Shown here piece by piece: positions 47,385-55,338 of a stretch of 64,000 nucleotides of DNA; the first letter of the stretch is position 1; each line of letters begins with the position of its first letter. The position numbers were made by a program, and so were the translations under genes. The notes under the pieces are model-generated. The model worked only from the letters and a program-made list of their open reading frames with translations, did not search any database and was not told where the DNA came from. The stretch covers positions 47,760 through 111,759 of the forward strand of contig CAITWF010000026.1 in the NCBI GenBank assembly GCA_903896015.1. Reading direction: 5' to 3'. The stretch comes from an uncultured Opitutia bacterium (lineage in GTDB: Bacteria; Verrucomicrobiota; Verrucomicrobiia; Opitutales; Opitutaceae).

Positions 47385-48103
47385 TCTATTTCGAACTGGC
47401 GGTCGCGGCGCAGAATGGCGGCGCTGATCCCAGCGGTCGGATAAGTTTGGCACCGGCCGAGGCCCGGGCCATCGCGAACAATTACGAGCGGGTAATCAAC
47501 CTGCATCCCCAGTTCCTCGAAGCCTATGAGAATCTGGCTGGCGTCATCGGCATGGCGGAGCCGTGGGGCGACACCGATCGGCAATTCTTCGATTTGGGGC
47601 ACCAGCTTTATCCGCGCGACGCCATGATCCTAATCGGCCGGATCGTGCTGATGGATCGCGCCGGGGATCACGCCGCGGCGCGCGCTGAACTCGATCAGCT
47701 TCTGGCCAAGGAGGACGAATTTCCTTCGGCCGCCCGCAATTTTGCCCGGCGGCTGGACGATGCGTGGGAACAACAGGCGGTGGCCAGCCGGATCGACGAA
47801 TTGAGCGCGGCGAAAAAATTTCGGGAGGCGATCGAGTTCATCGACGATCGTTTGGAACACGGCGTCGGCCCGCCGCTGCGGGGGCAGTTGGCGCGGATGC
47901 GGGACGAGTTCCAAGTCGCTATCCAGACCCAACTCGTGCAGGATGCTCTGACGGAAAAACGCTGGGCCGATGCACGCCGCATCTGCACAGAATTGCTCTC
48001 GTCCAAGGCCGCGCAGCCCATTCGCCAGCAAGCACGGCGGACCCTCGACGAACTTGATCGGCGAAAACTCGGGCTCGAAAAGGACCCCGCGGACAGCCAT
48101 TGA
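47339..48103 (+). CDS. TPR C-terminal part of the frameshifted peptidase gene
   Basis: Frame continuing the upstream peptidase; sensible coding begins near 47222, before the nominal start at 47339. It contains TPR-like helices (SMIYFELAVAAQNGG, NNYERVINLHPQFLEAYENL, AARAELDQLLAKEDEF, WADARRICTELLSS). Peptidase plus TPR architecture is common for DUF1570-type secreted proteins. The stop abuts the psuG ATG with no gap. Confidence 0.7.
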   Translation: MEFTRAKTCGSRDSMIYFELAVAAQNGGADPSGRISLAPAEARAIANNYERVINLHPQFLEAYENLAGVIGMAEPWGDTDRQFFDLGHQLYPRDAMILIGRIVLMDRAGDHAAARAELDQLLAKEDEFPSAARNFARRLDDAWEQQAVASRIDELSAAKKFREAIEFIDDRLEHGVGPPLRGQLARMRDEFQVAIQTQLVQDALTEKRWADARRICTELLSSKAAQPIRQQARRTLDELDRRKLGLEKDPADSH

Positions 48104-49021
48104 ATGGGGATGTCGATAACAGTTCACCTTTCGTCGGAGGTTTCGGAGGCACTGCGCGCCGGTCGTGCGGTCGTCGCGTTGGAATCTACCCTCATCACCC
48201 ACGGCTTGCCGTATCCGGTGAACGTCGAAACGGCGCTGGCGATGGAGGCGGCGGTGCGGGCAGGCGGCGCGGTGCCCGCGACGATCGCGGTGCTTGGTGG
48301 AAAAATCACCGTCGGCCTGACGCGCGCGCAAATTGAAATGCTTGCGACGCGACCGGCGGGCAGTGTGCGAAAATGCTCGCGCCGCGATTTGCCGATCGCG
48401 ATCGCGCGCGGGGAGGATGGCGCGACGACGGTGGCCGGCACGATGATCGTCGCACACATGGCGGGGATTCGCGTGTTCGCCACGGGCGGAATCGGCGGTG
48501 TGCACCGCGGCGCGCCATTCGATGTGTCGGCCGATCTGATCGAGCTTGGTCGCACGCCAGTTGCGGTCGTTTGCTCCGGTGCGAAATCAATTCTCGACCT
48601 GCCGCTGACGCTCGAGGTCTTGGAAACGCAAGGCGTGCCGGTCGTCGGTCTGGGCACGGAGACGCTACCGGCATTCTATTCTCGGAGCAGTGGATTGCCG
48701 GTGGATGTTTTGATCCAGACGGCGGTGGAGGCCGCGCAAATTATTGCGGCCGCGCAGCGGATCGGCGCAAAGCACGGCGTGCTCGTGACTGTGCCGGTGC
48801 CAGAGCAGGACGCGATGCCCGCGGAGAAAATGGAAGTCGCGATCCGGCGTGCGACCGCCGAGGCCGAGGAGAATAAAATCCACGGCAAAGCGGCGACACC
48901 GTTCTTGCTTGCGCGCGTAGCGGAGTTGACGGCGGGCGAGTCGCGTCGCGCCAACATCGCGCTGCTCGTGAACAACGCGCGCACGGCAGCGGAAATCGCC
49001 GTGGCGCTCGCGACGTTGTAG
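48104..49021 (+). CDS. psuG: Pseudouridine-5'-phosphate glycosidase
   Basis: Cytoplasmic enzyme of 305 aa splitting pseudouridine 5'-phosphate into uracil and ribose 5-phosphate. Family landmarks: VALESTLITHGLPYPVN (about 23-39), VPATIAVLGGKITVGLT, TTVAGTMIVAHMAGIRVFA, ATGGIGGVHRGAPFDVSADL and NNARTAAEIA at the end. The catalytic Lys is in the GGKITVGL region and the Mn-binding Asp in FDVSADL. The usual kinase partner psuK is not adjacent, but a nucleoside importer lies 4 kb away. Start at ATG 48104; ATG 48110 is also possible. Confidence 0.94.
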   Translation: MGMSITVHLSSEVSEALRAGRAVVALESTLITHGLPYPVNVETALAMEAAVRAGGAVPATIAVLGGKITVGLTRAQIEMLATRPAGSVRKCSRRDLPIAIARGEDGATTVAGTMIVAHMAGIRVFATGGIGGVHRGAPFDVSADLIELGRTPVAVVCSGAKSILDLPLTLEVLETQGVPVVGLGTETLPAFYSRSSGLPVDVLIQTAVEAAQIIAAAQRIGAKHGVLVTVPVPEQDAMPAEKMEVAIRRATAEAEENKIHGKAATPFLLARVAELTAGESRRANIALLVNNARTAAEIAVALATL

Positions 49022-49086
49022 GATGCCAGTCGTGCTGACGCCGCTCAGCTACGAATCGAATGGCGGCGTCAGCAAGACTGACGCCC
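49022..49086. repeat. REPIN-like inverted repeat between psuG and the cyclophilin gene
   Basis: TGCTGACGCCGC (49033-49044) is exactly complementary to GCGGCGTCAGCA (49063-49074), and similarity extends outward to about 20 nt per arm. The right arm alone is a perfect hairpin: GGCGTCAG, loop CAAGA, CTGACGCC (49064-49084). It sits between convergent genes, a common REP location. Confidence 0.65.
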
Positions 49087-49128
49087 GACCTTAACCGAGC
49101 GGAAGCGGGACGACCGCGCTGCGACAAC

Positions 49129-49635
49129 TTACGCGGCGACGATCTCGACGCTCGTGACTTCGATGCGATCCACTGGCGTGCTTCGTTCGCTGCCGGTGGT
49201 CGGGACGGTGGCGATGCGCTCCAGCACGTCGTCGCCCGCGATGAGTTCGCCGAAGGCGGTGTATTGTCCGTCGAGGAATTTGGCGTCGCCGTGACAGATG
49301 AAAAACTGGCAGCCGGCCGAGTCCGGGTGGGACGAGCGAGCGGCCGAGAGGACACCACGCACGTGTGGCTTCTTGTTGAATTCGGCCTTCACCTTGTAGC
49401 CTGGATCGCCGGTGCCGGGCATTCCCTTGGCGCCTTTCTTCGTGTTGGGGCAACCGCCCTGAATCATGAAGCCCTTGATGATGCGATGAAACGCCGTGCC
49501 GTTGTAGAAGCCTTCGCGCGCGAGTTTCTTGAAATTCTCCACGTGCTTCGGCGCGACCTCCGGCCAGAAGGCGAGGGTCAGGTCTCCGTAGGAGGTCTTC
49601 AGAATGGCGTTTTCTTTGGGCGCGGTGGTGCTCAT
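49129..49635 (-). CDS. Cyclophilin-type peptidyl-prolyl cis-trans isomerase
   Basis: A 168-aa folding catalyst with no signal peptide, so cytoplasmic. Motifs: APKHVENFKKLAREGFYNGT, AFHRIIKGFMIQGG (with the catalytic Arg), SAGCQFFICHG and YTAFGELIAGDDVLERI. PpiB-like in length and content. The AARSSHPDSAGCQFFI segment replaces the usual MAR.. loop. Confidence 0.94.
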   Translation of the reverse strand: MSTTAPKENAILKTSYGDLTLAFWPEVAPKHVENFKKLAREGFYNGTAFHRIIKGFMIQGGCPNTKKGAKGMPGTGDPGYKVKAEFNKKPHVRGVLSAARSSHPDSAGCQFFICHGDAKFLDGQYTAFGELIAGDDVLERIATVPTTGSERSTPVDRIEVTSVEIVAA

Positions 49636-49704
49636 GAAGGCGCAGCGAACCGGTGCGCCGCGGCCGGCGCAAGAAACAAAAAAAACGCCCGGACTCCTCG
49701 CAGC

Positions 49705-50265
49705 TCAGCTCGGAAACGCTGCGTCGATCAATTCACAGAAATAGTGGATCAGGAAAAGATGCGCTTCCTGCGCGGCTGCGCCGCTCTGGCCCGGCATGAT
49801 CAAATCAACCGTGGCGATACTTTTGGCCTTGCCGCCGCCGCGGCCGAGAAACGCGATGGATTCGAGGCCGAGATTTTTCGCCTCGGCGAGAGCGGCGAGA
49901 ATGTTGCCGGAGTTGCCGCTTGAAGTGAGCACGACGACGAGATCGCCGGGCTTCGCGAGACCCGCGATTTGCCGGGCGAAAATTTGTTCGAAGCCGAAGT
50001 CGTTGCCGATGCAGGTGACGAGCGAGCCGTCGGACGAAAGCGCGATCGCGGGGAGCGAGCGGCGGGTCTTCGCGTAGCGCCCGACGAGTTCGGTGGCGAA
50101 GTGTGCGGCCTCGGCGGCACTGCCGCCGTTGCCGCAGATGAGAAGTTTTCCGCCGCGCTGCAGCGTTGCGAGGATCAGTTCGCCCGCGCGATCAATCGCG
50201 GGACGAATCATGGGGAGGGCTTGGAGAGTGCGGGTCGTCTCCGCGACGGCAGCTTCAAGGGTCAT
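49705..50265 (-). CDS. gmhA: Phosphoheptose-isomerase-type SIS protein
   Basis: A 186-aa SIS-domain protein. It carries [20 protein letters not shown] (about 54-73), the GmhA signature, then [35 protein letters not shown] and a C-terminal [16 protein letters not shown]. GmhA converts sedoheptulose 7-phosphate to D-glycero-heptose 7-phosphate for LPS core synthesis. DiaA, a DnaA-binding homologue, is the main alternative, and the divergent recF next door keeps that possibility open. Confidence 0.85.
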   Translation of the reverse strand: MTLEAAVAETTRTLQALPMIRPAIDRAGELILATLQRGGKLLICGNGGSAAEAAHFATELVGRYAKTRRSLPAIALSSDGSLVTCIGNDFGFEQIFARQIAGLAKPGDLVVVLTSSGNSGNILAALAEAKNLGLESIAFLGRGGGKAKSIATVDLIMPGQSGAAAQEAHLFLIHYFCELIDAAFPS

Positions 50266-50331
50266 GGTCGGAGCAAAGGCGGCTGCGGGCTTGCTCGCGA
50301 TAGAAATTTTTCCGGAAGTGGTCTGCTTCTC

Positions 50332-51432
50332 ATGCGCCTGCGCTCACTCACCCTGCGGCATTTTCGCAACGTGGGCTTTGCCGCGCTCGAGTTTTCCGGC
50401 CGCCAGCATTTTCTCCTTGGCGCGAACGGGCAGGGCAAAACCAACCTGCTGGAGGCGGCGGGCTTCCTGACGGCGCTGCGCTCGTTTCGCACGAGCGATA
50501 ACAAACTCCTCGTCGGCCACACCCAGCACACTGCGGCGATTGCGGCGGTGGTTGAACACGAACGGCAGGGCGAAACCAAAATCACGATCAAGCTCCGGCA
50601 TGACGGGAAGGAACTGTGGTGCGACCAGGCGCGCGTGACGAAGCTGGCGGAGTATCTCGGCAAGTTTCCCACAGTCGTATTCTCGTCGCAGGACTTGCAG
50701 TTGGTGCGCGGCTCGCCGGCGGGCCGGCGGCGTTGGCTCGACCTCACCCTGGCGGCGATGGACCCGGGCTACCTGCGGGCGCTCCAGATGTTTTCGCGCG
50801 CGCTGACCGAGCGCAACGCCTTGCTGAAAACCGGCCGCGCGGGCGAGACGCAGCTCGCGGCATTTGAGCAGACGCTCGCACCGGCTGCGGCCCAGTTGAT
50901 CGCGTTGCGCAGCTCCGGGATCAAGGCACTGGGAGCGACGGTGAAGTCTGGTTACGCGAAACTGTGTGACGACGCGGAGCCGGCGAGTTTGGTCTACGAG
51001 CCGAATTTCGCGGAGGCGGACGCCGAAGCCCTGCTGGCACGGCTTGAGGCAGGCCGCGCGCGCGACGCGCAGTTTCGCACAACGCTCGTCGGGCCGCATC
51101 GCGATGATTTCCAGTTCAACGTTCATCACACCGCGGCGAAAGATTTCGCGTCGGAGGGTCAGCAGCGCTCGCTCGTGCTTGCGTTGCGACTCGCGCAGGC
51201 GGCGTGGTTTCAGGAAAAGAGCGGTGTGCGCCCCGTGCTGCTCGCGGACGATGTGCTCGGCGAACTCGATCCTGTCCGCCGCAGTCGTTTTTGGTCGGCG
51301 ATTGATCACGAGGCGCAAATCATCGCGACCGGCACAAGTCTGCCCGCGGCGGAGCTCGGGACCTGGCAGATTTTCGATGTGGCGGATGGCGCGTTTTCCG
51401 AGCGCGGGGCGCCGCGGGAGGCCGCGTTGTGA
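50332..51432 (+). CDS. recF: DNA replication/repair protein RecF
   Basis: SMC-like ATPase of 366 aa that loads RecA at gaps with RecO/RecR. Walker [10 protein letters not shown] (30-38), signature region [20 protein letters not shown] (about 271-290) and Walker [13 protein letters not shown] (about 302-313) are intact. ATG 50332 gives the canonical [14 protein letters not shown]; upstream open frame is antisense to gmhA. It is not in a dnaA-dnaN cluster here. Its stop overlaps the next GTG. Confidence 0.95.
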   Translation: MRLRSLTLRHFRNVGFAALEFSGRQHFLLGANGQGKTNLLEAAGFLTALRSFRTSDNKLLVGHTQHTAAIAAVVEHERQGETKITIKLRHDGKELWCDQARVTKLAEYLGKFPTVVFSSQDLQLVRGSPAGRRRWLDLTLAAMDPGYLRALQMFSRALTERNALLKTGRAGETQLAAFEQTLAPAAAQLIALRSSGIKALGATVKSGYAKLCDDAEPASLVYEPNFAEADAEALLARLEAGRARDAQFRTTLVGPHRDDFQFNVHHTAAKDFASEGQQRSLVLALRLAQAAWFQEKSGVRPVLLADDVLGELDPVRRSRFWSAIDHEAQIIATGTSLPAAELGTWQIFDVADGAFSERGAPREAAL

Positions 51433-52166
51433 CGTTCACCCCGGCAGAGTGGGTGCTCGCGGTCTGCGGAGCGCTGTTCGTGGGAATTTCGAAGACTGGT
51501 ATCTCGGGCCTCGGGATGCTCTTCGTCGTTCTCTTCGCGCAAATCATGCCGGCGAAGCAGGCGACGGGAATTGTGCTCCCGTTGCTCTGTTTTGGCGACC
51601 TGATTGCCGTGGCATCGTATCGGCAACACGCGCAGTGGCGGCATGTGTGGCGCTTGATGCCGTGGACGGCGGCTGGCGTGGTGATAGGCTACCTAGCGAT
51701 GAGCCGGATCAACGAGGCCCAGGCGCGGTGGCTCATCGGCGTGATTGTGCTGTCGCTCGTGGCGCTGCACCTCGTGCGGCGCGCGCGTGGAGCCAATGAC
51801 GAAGAGCGTGAGCACCCGTGGTGGTTCGCGCCGATGATTGGGGTGCTTGCGGGTTTCACCACACTCGTGGCCAACGCCGCCGGTTCATTGATGGTGATTT
51901 ACCTACTCGCGAGCCGGCTGCCAAAAATGGAATACATGGGCACGGGCGCGGTGTTTTTCATGATCATGAATTTGTTCAAGGTGCCGTTCATGGTGAGCCT
52001 TGGATTGATCAATGCGCAGAGTTTCATGCTGAATCTCTGGCTCGCGCCGGCGGTGTTCGCGGGCGCGTGGGCGGGCCGGGCGATTTTGAAAAAGATGAAT
52101 CAGCGCGTCTTTGAAAATCTCGCGCTTGGACTTTCGGTCGTCGCCGGGCTAAAGCTGCTGCTTTGA
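51429..52166 (+). CDS. TauE/SafE-family permease
   Basis: Integral membrane protein of 245 aa with about eight helices. Two family repeats are visible, one near the start ([20 protein letters not shown]) and one in the second half ([40 protein letters not shown]). Members are thought to export sulfite or organosulfonates. GTG start overlaps the recF stop (GTGA). A SulP transporter lies 0.7 kb downstream, with ruvC in between. Confidence 0.9.
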   Translation: MTFTPAEWVLAVCGALFVGISKTGISGLGMLFVVLFAQIMPAKQATGIVLPLLCFGDLIAVASYRQHAQWRHVWRLMPWTAAGVVIGYLAMSRINEAQARWLIGVIVLSLVALHLVRRARGANDEEREHPWWFAPMIGVLAGFTTLVANAAGSLMVIYLLASRLPKMEYMGTGAVFFMIMNLFKVPFMVSLGLINAQSFMLNLWLAPAVFAGAWAGRAILKKMNQRVFENLALGLSVVAGLKLLL

Positions 52167-52167
52167 A

Positions 52168-52779
52168 ATGGCGCGCATGAACGTCAGGCAGATGTGGGCG
52201 GCGAAACTTGCAGGCAAACCGGTGCCCGCGGCGATCGCCGCGCCGAAAAACGCCGCGCTCTCCGCGCAGCAGTCGATCGCGCTCAAACCGCGCTCCGCGT
52301 TTGCGGGCGTCGTGCTCGGCATCGATCCGTCGCTGCGCGGCACGGGACTGGCGTTGATTGAATTTGCGGCGGGGCGGCAGCCGGTGCTGCTGCGGTGCCA
52401 GACGGTGAAGGTGCCGGCGAAGCATCCGATGCCGTATGCGCTCGGTGAAATTCACCGGGCGGTGGCAGCGTTTCTCGATCGGGCGGAGGTGCGGCATGTG
52501 GCGCTGGAGCAGACGATCTTCGTGCAGAATTTTCAGACGGCGCAGATTCTTGGAGCGGCGCGGGGCGCGGCGATTTCCGCGGCGGCCCTGCGCGAGCGGC
52601 CGGTGTTTGAATATGCGCCGCTGCGGGTGAAGCAGGCGGTCGTCGGCGCGGGCCGCGCGAGCAAGGAGCAGATGGCGCGAACAGTTATGGCGCTGCTCGG
52701 GCACGGGCGCACGCTCGCACTCGACGAGGCGGACGCAGCGGGCGTCGCGCTGTGTCACGCTTTCACGTGGCGTGAATAG
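52168..52779 (+). CDS. ruvC: Holliday junction resolvase RuvC with N-terminal extension
   Basis: Endonuclease of 203 aa cutting four-way junctions after RuvAB. Catalytic acids: Asp53 in [17 protein letters not shown], Glu in [10 protein letters not shown], and two Asp in [14 protein letters not shown]. About 46 extra residues precede the conserved core, Ala/Lys-rich ([20 protein letters not shown]). Later in-frame ATGs at 52177 and 52192 would trim only part of that. ruvA and ruvB are not nearby. It starts 1 nt after the TauE-like stop. Confidence 0.92.
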   Translation: MARMNVRQMWAAKLAGKPVPAAIAAPKNAALSAQQSIALKPRSAFAGVVLGIDPSLRGTGLALIEFAAGRQPVLLRCQTVKVPAKHPMPYALGEIHRAVAAFLDRAEVRHVALEQTIFVQNFQTAQILGAARGAAISAAALRERPVFEYAPLRVKQAVVGAGRASKEQMARTVMALLGHGRTLALDEADAAGVALCHAFTWRE

Positions 52780-52868
52780 CTGGCGCGGGCGGCAAGGTTT
52801 GCGCAGCAATGGACAAGCATCGGCGCTTGTGACGGAGGCGATCGGCGGACAAGGTGGCAGGCGCTGCG

Positions 52869-54566
52869 ATGGAAACGGCGGTCAACTATTTGTCGTTCCG
52901 GCCGAAGCTGGTCGAATGCCTGCGCGATTATTCGCGTGAGAAATTTCTGCGCGACATGCTTGCGGGCCTGACGGTCGGCATCGTGGCGCTGCCGCTGGCG
53001 ATCGGTTTTGGGATTGCGTCGGGTGTGTCGCCGGGCGCGGGCATTTATACGGCGATCATCGGCGGGTTCCTGGTGTCGGCCCTCGGCGGATCGCGCGTGC
53101 AAATCGGCGGGCCGGCCGGGGCGTTCGTCGGGCTCGTCTACACCATCGTCACGCAATTCGGGCTGCCGAACCTGCTCGTCTGCACGGTGCTCGCGGGCGC
53201 GCTGCTCTTCATCATCGGCGCGGCGCGGCTCGGCACGTTGATCAAGTTTATCCCGCATCCGGTGACGACCGGTTTCACGTGTGGCATCGCGATCACAATC
53301 ATAACGACGCAGATCAAGGAGTTCTTTGGGTTGCAGATGGATCAGGTGCCGCCCGATTTTCTGGAAAAAATGATCGCGTTTGGCCGTGCGCTGCCGACGG
53401 CGAACTGGCCTACGCTGGCGATCGGAGTGGGATCGATCGCGATCGTCGTGCTCTGGCCGGCGGCGTGGGCGCGGCGCGTGCCCGGTTCGATCGTGGCGGT
53501 AATCGTGGGAACGACGGTGGTCTGGCTGCTAAAGCTCCCGGTGGAGACGATTCGCAGCCGGTTCGGCGACGAGGCGTTTCCGCGCGGGCTGCCGGCGTTT
53601 CATCTGCTGGCCTTCGACTGGCGTCACCTCGGCGATCTGGTTCGCCCGGCGGTGGCGATCGCGCTGCTGGGCTCAATCGAATCGCTGCTCTCGGCGGTCG
53701 TGGCGGACGGAATGATTGATGATCGGCACGACTCGAATCAGGAGTTAATGGCGCAGGGCGTAGCCAACATGGCGGTGCCGTTTTTTGGCGGCATTCCCGT
53801 GACGGGCGCCATTGCGCGAACGGCGACGAACATTCGCAATGGCGGGACCTCGCCGATCGCGGGCATCGTGCATGCGCTGACGCTGCTGGTCATTGTGCTG
53901 GTCGCGGCGCCACTCGCGAAATTCATTCCGCTGACGACGCTCGGTGCCGTGCTCGTGGTGGTGGCAATTCGGATGGGCGAGTGGGATGAGTTTGTGCTGC
54001 TGAAACGCCAAGCCCGCAGCGACGCGGCCGTGTTTCTTGTGACGTTTTTCCTGACGGTGGTTTTCGATCTCACGGTCGCAGTGGAAATTGGTATGCTTCT
54101 GGCCGCAGGCCTCTTCATCAAGCGGGTGACCGACACGACGCACGTCGCCGCGATCGATGACAAGGGCGCGCCGGGTCAGGGGCACGAGGCGGTGAAAGAT
54201 ATGCCGGCGGGCGTGCTCGTCTATCGTGTGTTTGGGGCGCTGTTGTTTGGCGCGGCGGACAAGCTCGACAATGTGCTCCGTCGTGGCGCCGCGGACGCCC
54301 GCGTGGTAATCCTGCACATGGCGGCGGTAACGGCGCTCGACGGGACCGCGCTCAACGCGCTCGAAAATCTGCACGAGAAACTCCGCCACCATAAGAAGCA
54401 CCTGATCCTCAGCGGTCCGCACACGCAGCCGTATTTCCTGATGGAGAAGGCGGGATTCCTCGATGCGGTCGGCGAAGCCAACGTCGTGGGTGACCTCGAG
54501 GCGGCGGTGGCACGGGCACGGGAATTGGTGGCGACAAAGAAGCCACCGACGCGGGCACCGTTTTGA
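52869..54566 (+). CDS. SulP-family anion transporter with STAS domain
   Basis: Inner-membrane transporter of 565 aa. The transmembrane part (about 25-410) includes GLTVGIVALPLAIGFGIASG, the sulfate-transporter signature region VQIGGPAGAFVGLVY, and GSIESLLSAVVADGMIDDRH. A cytoplasmic STAS domain (about 430-550) has VILHMAAVTALDGTALNALE. Substrate may be sulfate, bicarbonate or C4-dicarboxylates; sequence alone does not decide. ATG 52869 is preferred; GTG 52854 would add five residues. Confidence 0.93.
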   Translation: METAVNYLSFRPKLVECLRDYSREKFLRDMLAGLTVGIVALPLAIGFGIASGVSPGAGIYTAIIGGFLVSALGGSRVQIGGPAGAFVGLVYTIVTQFGLPNLLVCTVLAGALLFIIGAARLGTLIKFIPHPVTTGFTCGIAITIITTQIKEFFGLQMDQVPPDFLEKMIAFGRALPTANWPTLAIGVGSIAIVVLWPAAWARRVPGSIVAVIVGTTVVWLLKLPVETIRSRFGDEAFPRGLPAFHLLAFDWRHLGDLVRPAVAIALLGSIESLLSAVVADGMIDDRHDSNQELMAQGVANMAVPFFGGIPVTGAIARTATNIRNGGTSPIAGIVHALTLLVIVLVAAPLAKFIPLTTLGAVLVVVAIRMGEWDEFVLLKRQARSDAAVFLVTFFLTVVFDLTVAVEIGMLLAAGLFIKRVTDTTHVAAIDDKGAPGQGHEAVKDMPAGVLVYRVFGALLFGAADKLDNVLRRGAADARVVILHMAAVTALDGTALNALENLHEKLRHHKKHLILSGPHTQPYFLMEKAGFLDAVGEANVVGDLEAAVARARELVATKKPPTRAPF

Positions 54567-54582
54567 GCGGGCGCCGCGAAGC

Positions 54583-55275
54583 TCAGCGAGTCCCGGTGGC
54601 GGCGAGGCTTCGCTGGTGCGCATAGTGCCGGACGAACGTGTGGCTCAGGCCGGCGATGCCCGCGAGCGCGGCGGGTAACAGCAGGATGTCGTAGCTGAAG
54701 CGCAGAAATCCGAAGGTGCCAAGCAGACCACCAAGAAAAAATCCGGTAAGCAGTACGAGGTAGAGCCGCACGCGGCGCCAGTCGACCGCTTCGCGTCGCG
54801 CCACCAGCCCGACCGCGATGCCAAGATCGGTGACGATGCCGGTGACGTGCGTCGTCCGCACGACCGAGCCGCTATAACTCGTGGCCATGGCATTCTGGAG
54901 GCCGCAGGCCATCGCCGAGAGATATTCGCCGGCGTTGGATTGATGGCGGAACAGATAGGCGGAGGTGAACAAGAGTGCTGACTCGGTCGTGAGCGCGACG
55001 CCGTAGCGGCGCCCGGCCTTGAGCGTGCTGTGCCGGATGATCACGCCGCTGAATACGCAGCCGAGAAAGAAAAACAAAATCACGAGGAACGCGTGTTGCG
55101 CGAGCGAGCGATCGCCACGGGCGAGCTCCATGCCTAGATTCGTCACCGTGCCGGTGAGATGCGTGACCGCCTGATGATGCAGGCCGAGAAAGCCGACCGC
55201 ATTGACGCAGCCGGCGATGCCCGCGAGGATCATCGCGCCGGCCGTAATCCACAGAGGAGTCTCCTTGGTGAACAT
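54583..55275 (-). CDS. YoaK-like membrane protein, DUF1275
   Basis: A 230-aa membrane protein with about six helices. Family landmarks: ITAGAMILAGIAGCVNAVGFL, HQAVTHLTGTVTNLGMELA (about 32-50) and LQNAMATSYSGSVVRTTHV with TGIVTDLGIAVG. The repeated THxTGxxTxLG motif is the DUF1275 hallmark. Function unknown. Convergent with the SulP gene. Confidence 0.92.
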   Translation of the reverse strand: MFTKETPLWITAGAMILAGIAGCVNAVGFLGLHHQAVTHLTGTVTNLGMELARGDRSLAQHAFLVILFFFLGCVFSGVIIRHSTLKAGRRYGVALTTESALLFTSAYLFRHQSNAGEYLSAMACGLQNAMATSYSGSVVRTTHVTGIVTDLGIAVGLVARREAVDWRRVRLYLVLLTGFFLGGLLGTFGFLRFSYDILLLPAALAGIAGLSHTFVRHYAHQRSLAATGTR

Positions 55276-55338
55276 GAACGCGCGTCATCAAGCGAGCCGC
55301 GTGCCGCGGCTCAATTTATTTCCGAGCCGGCGAGTGAC

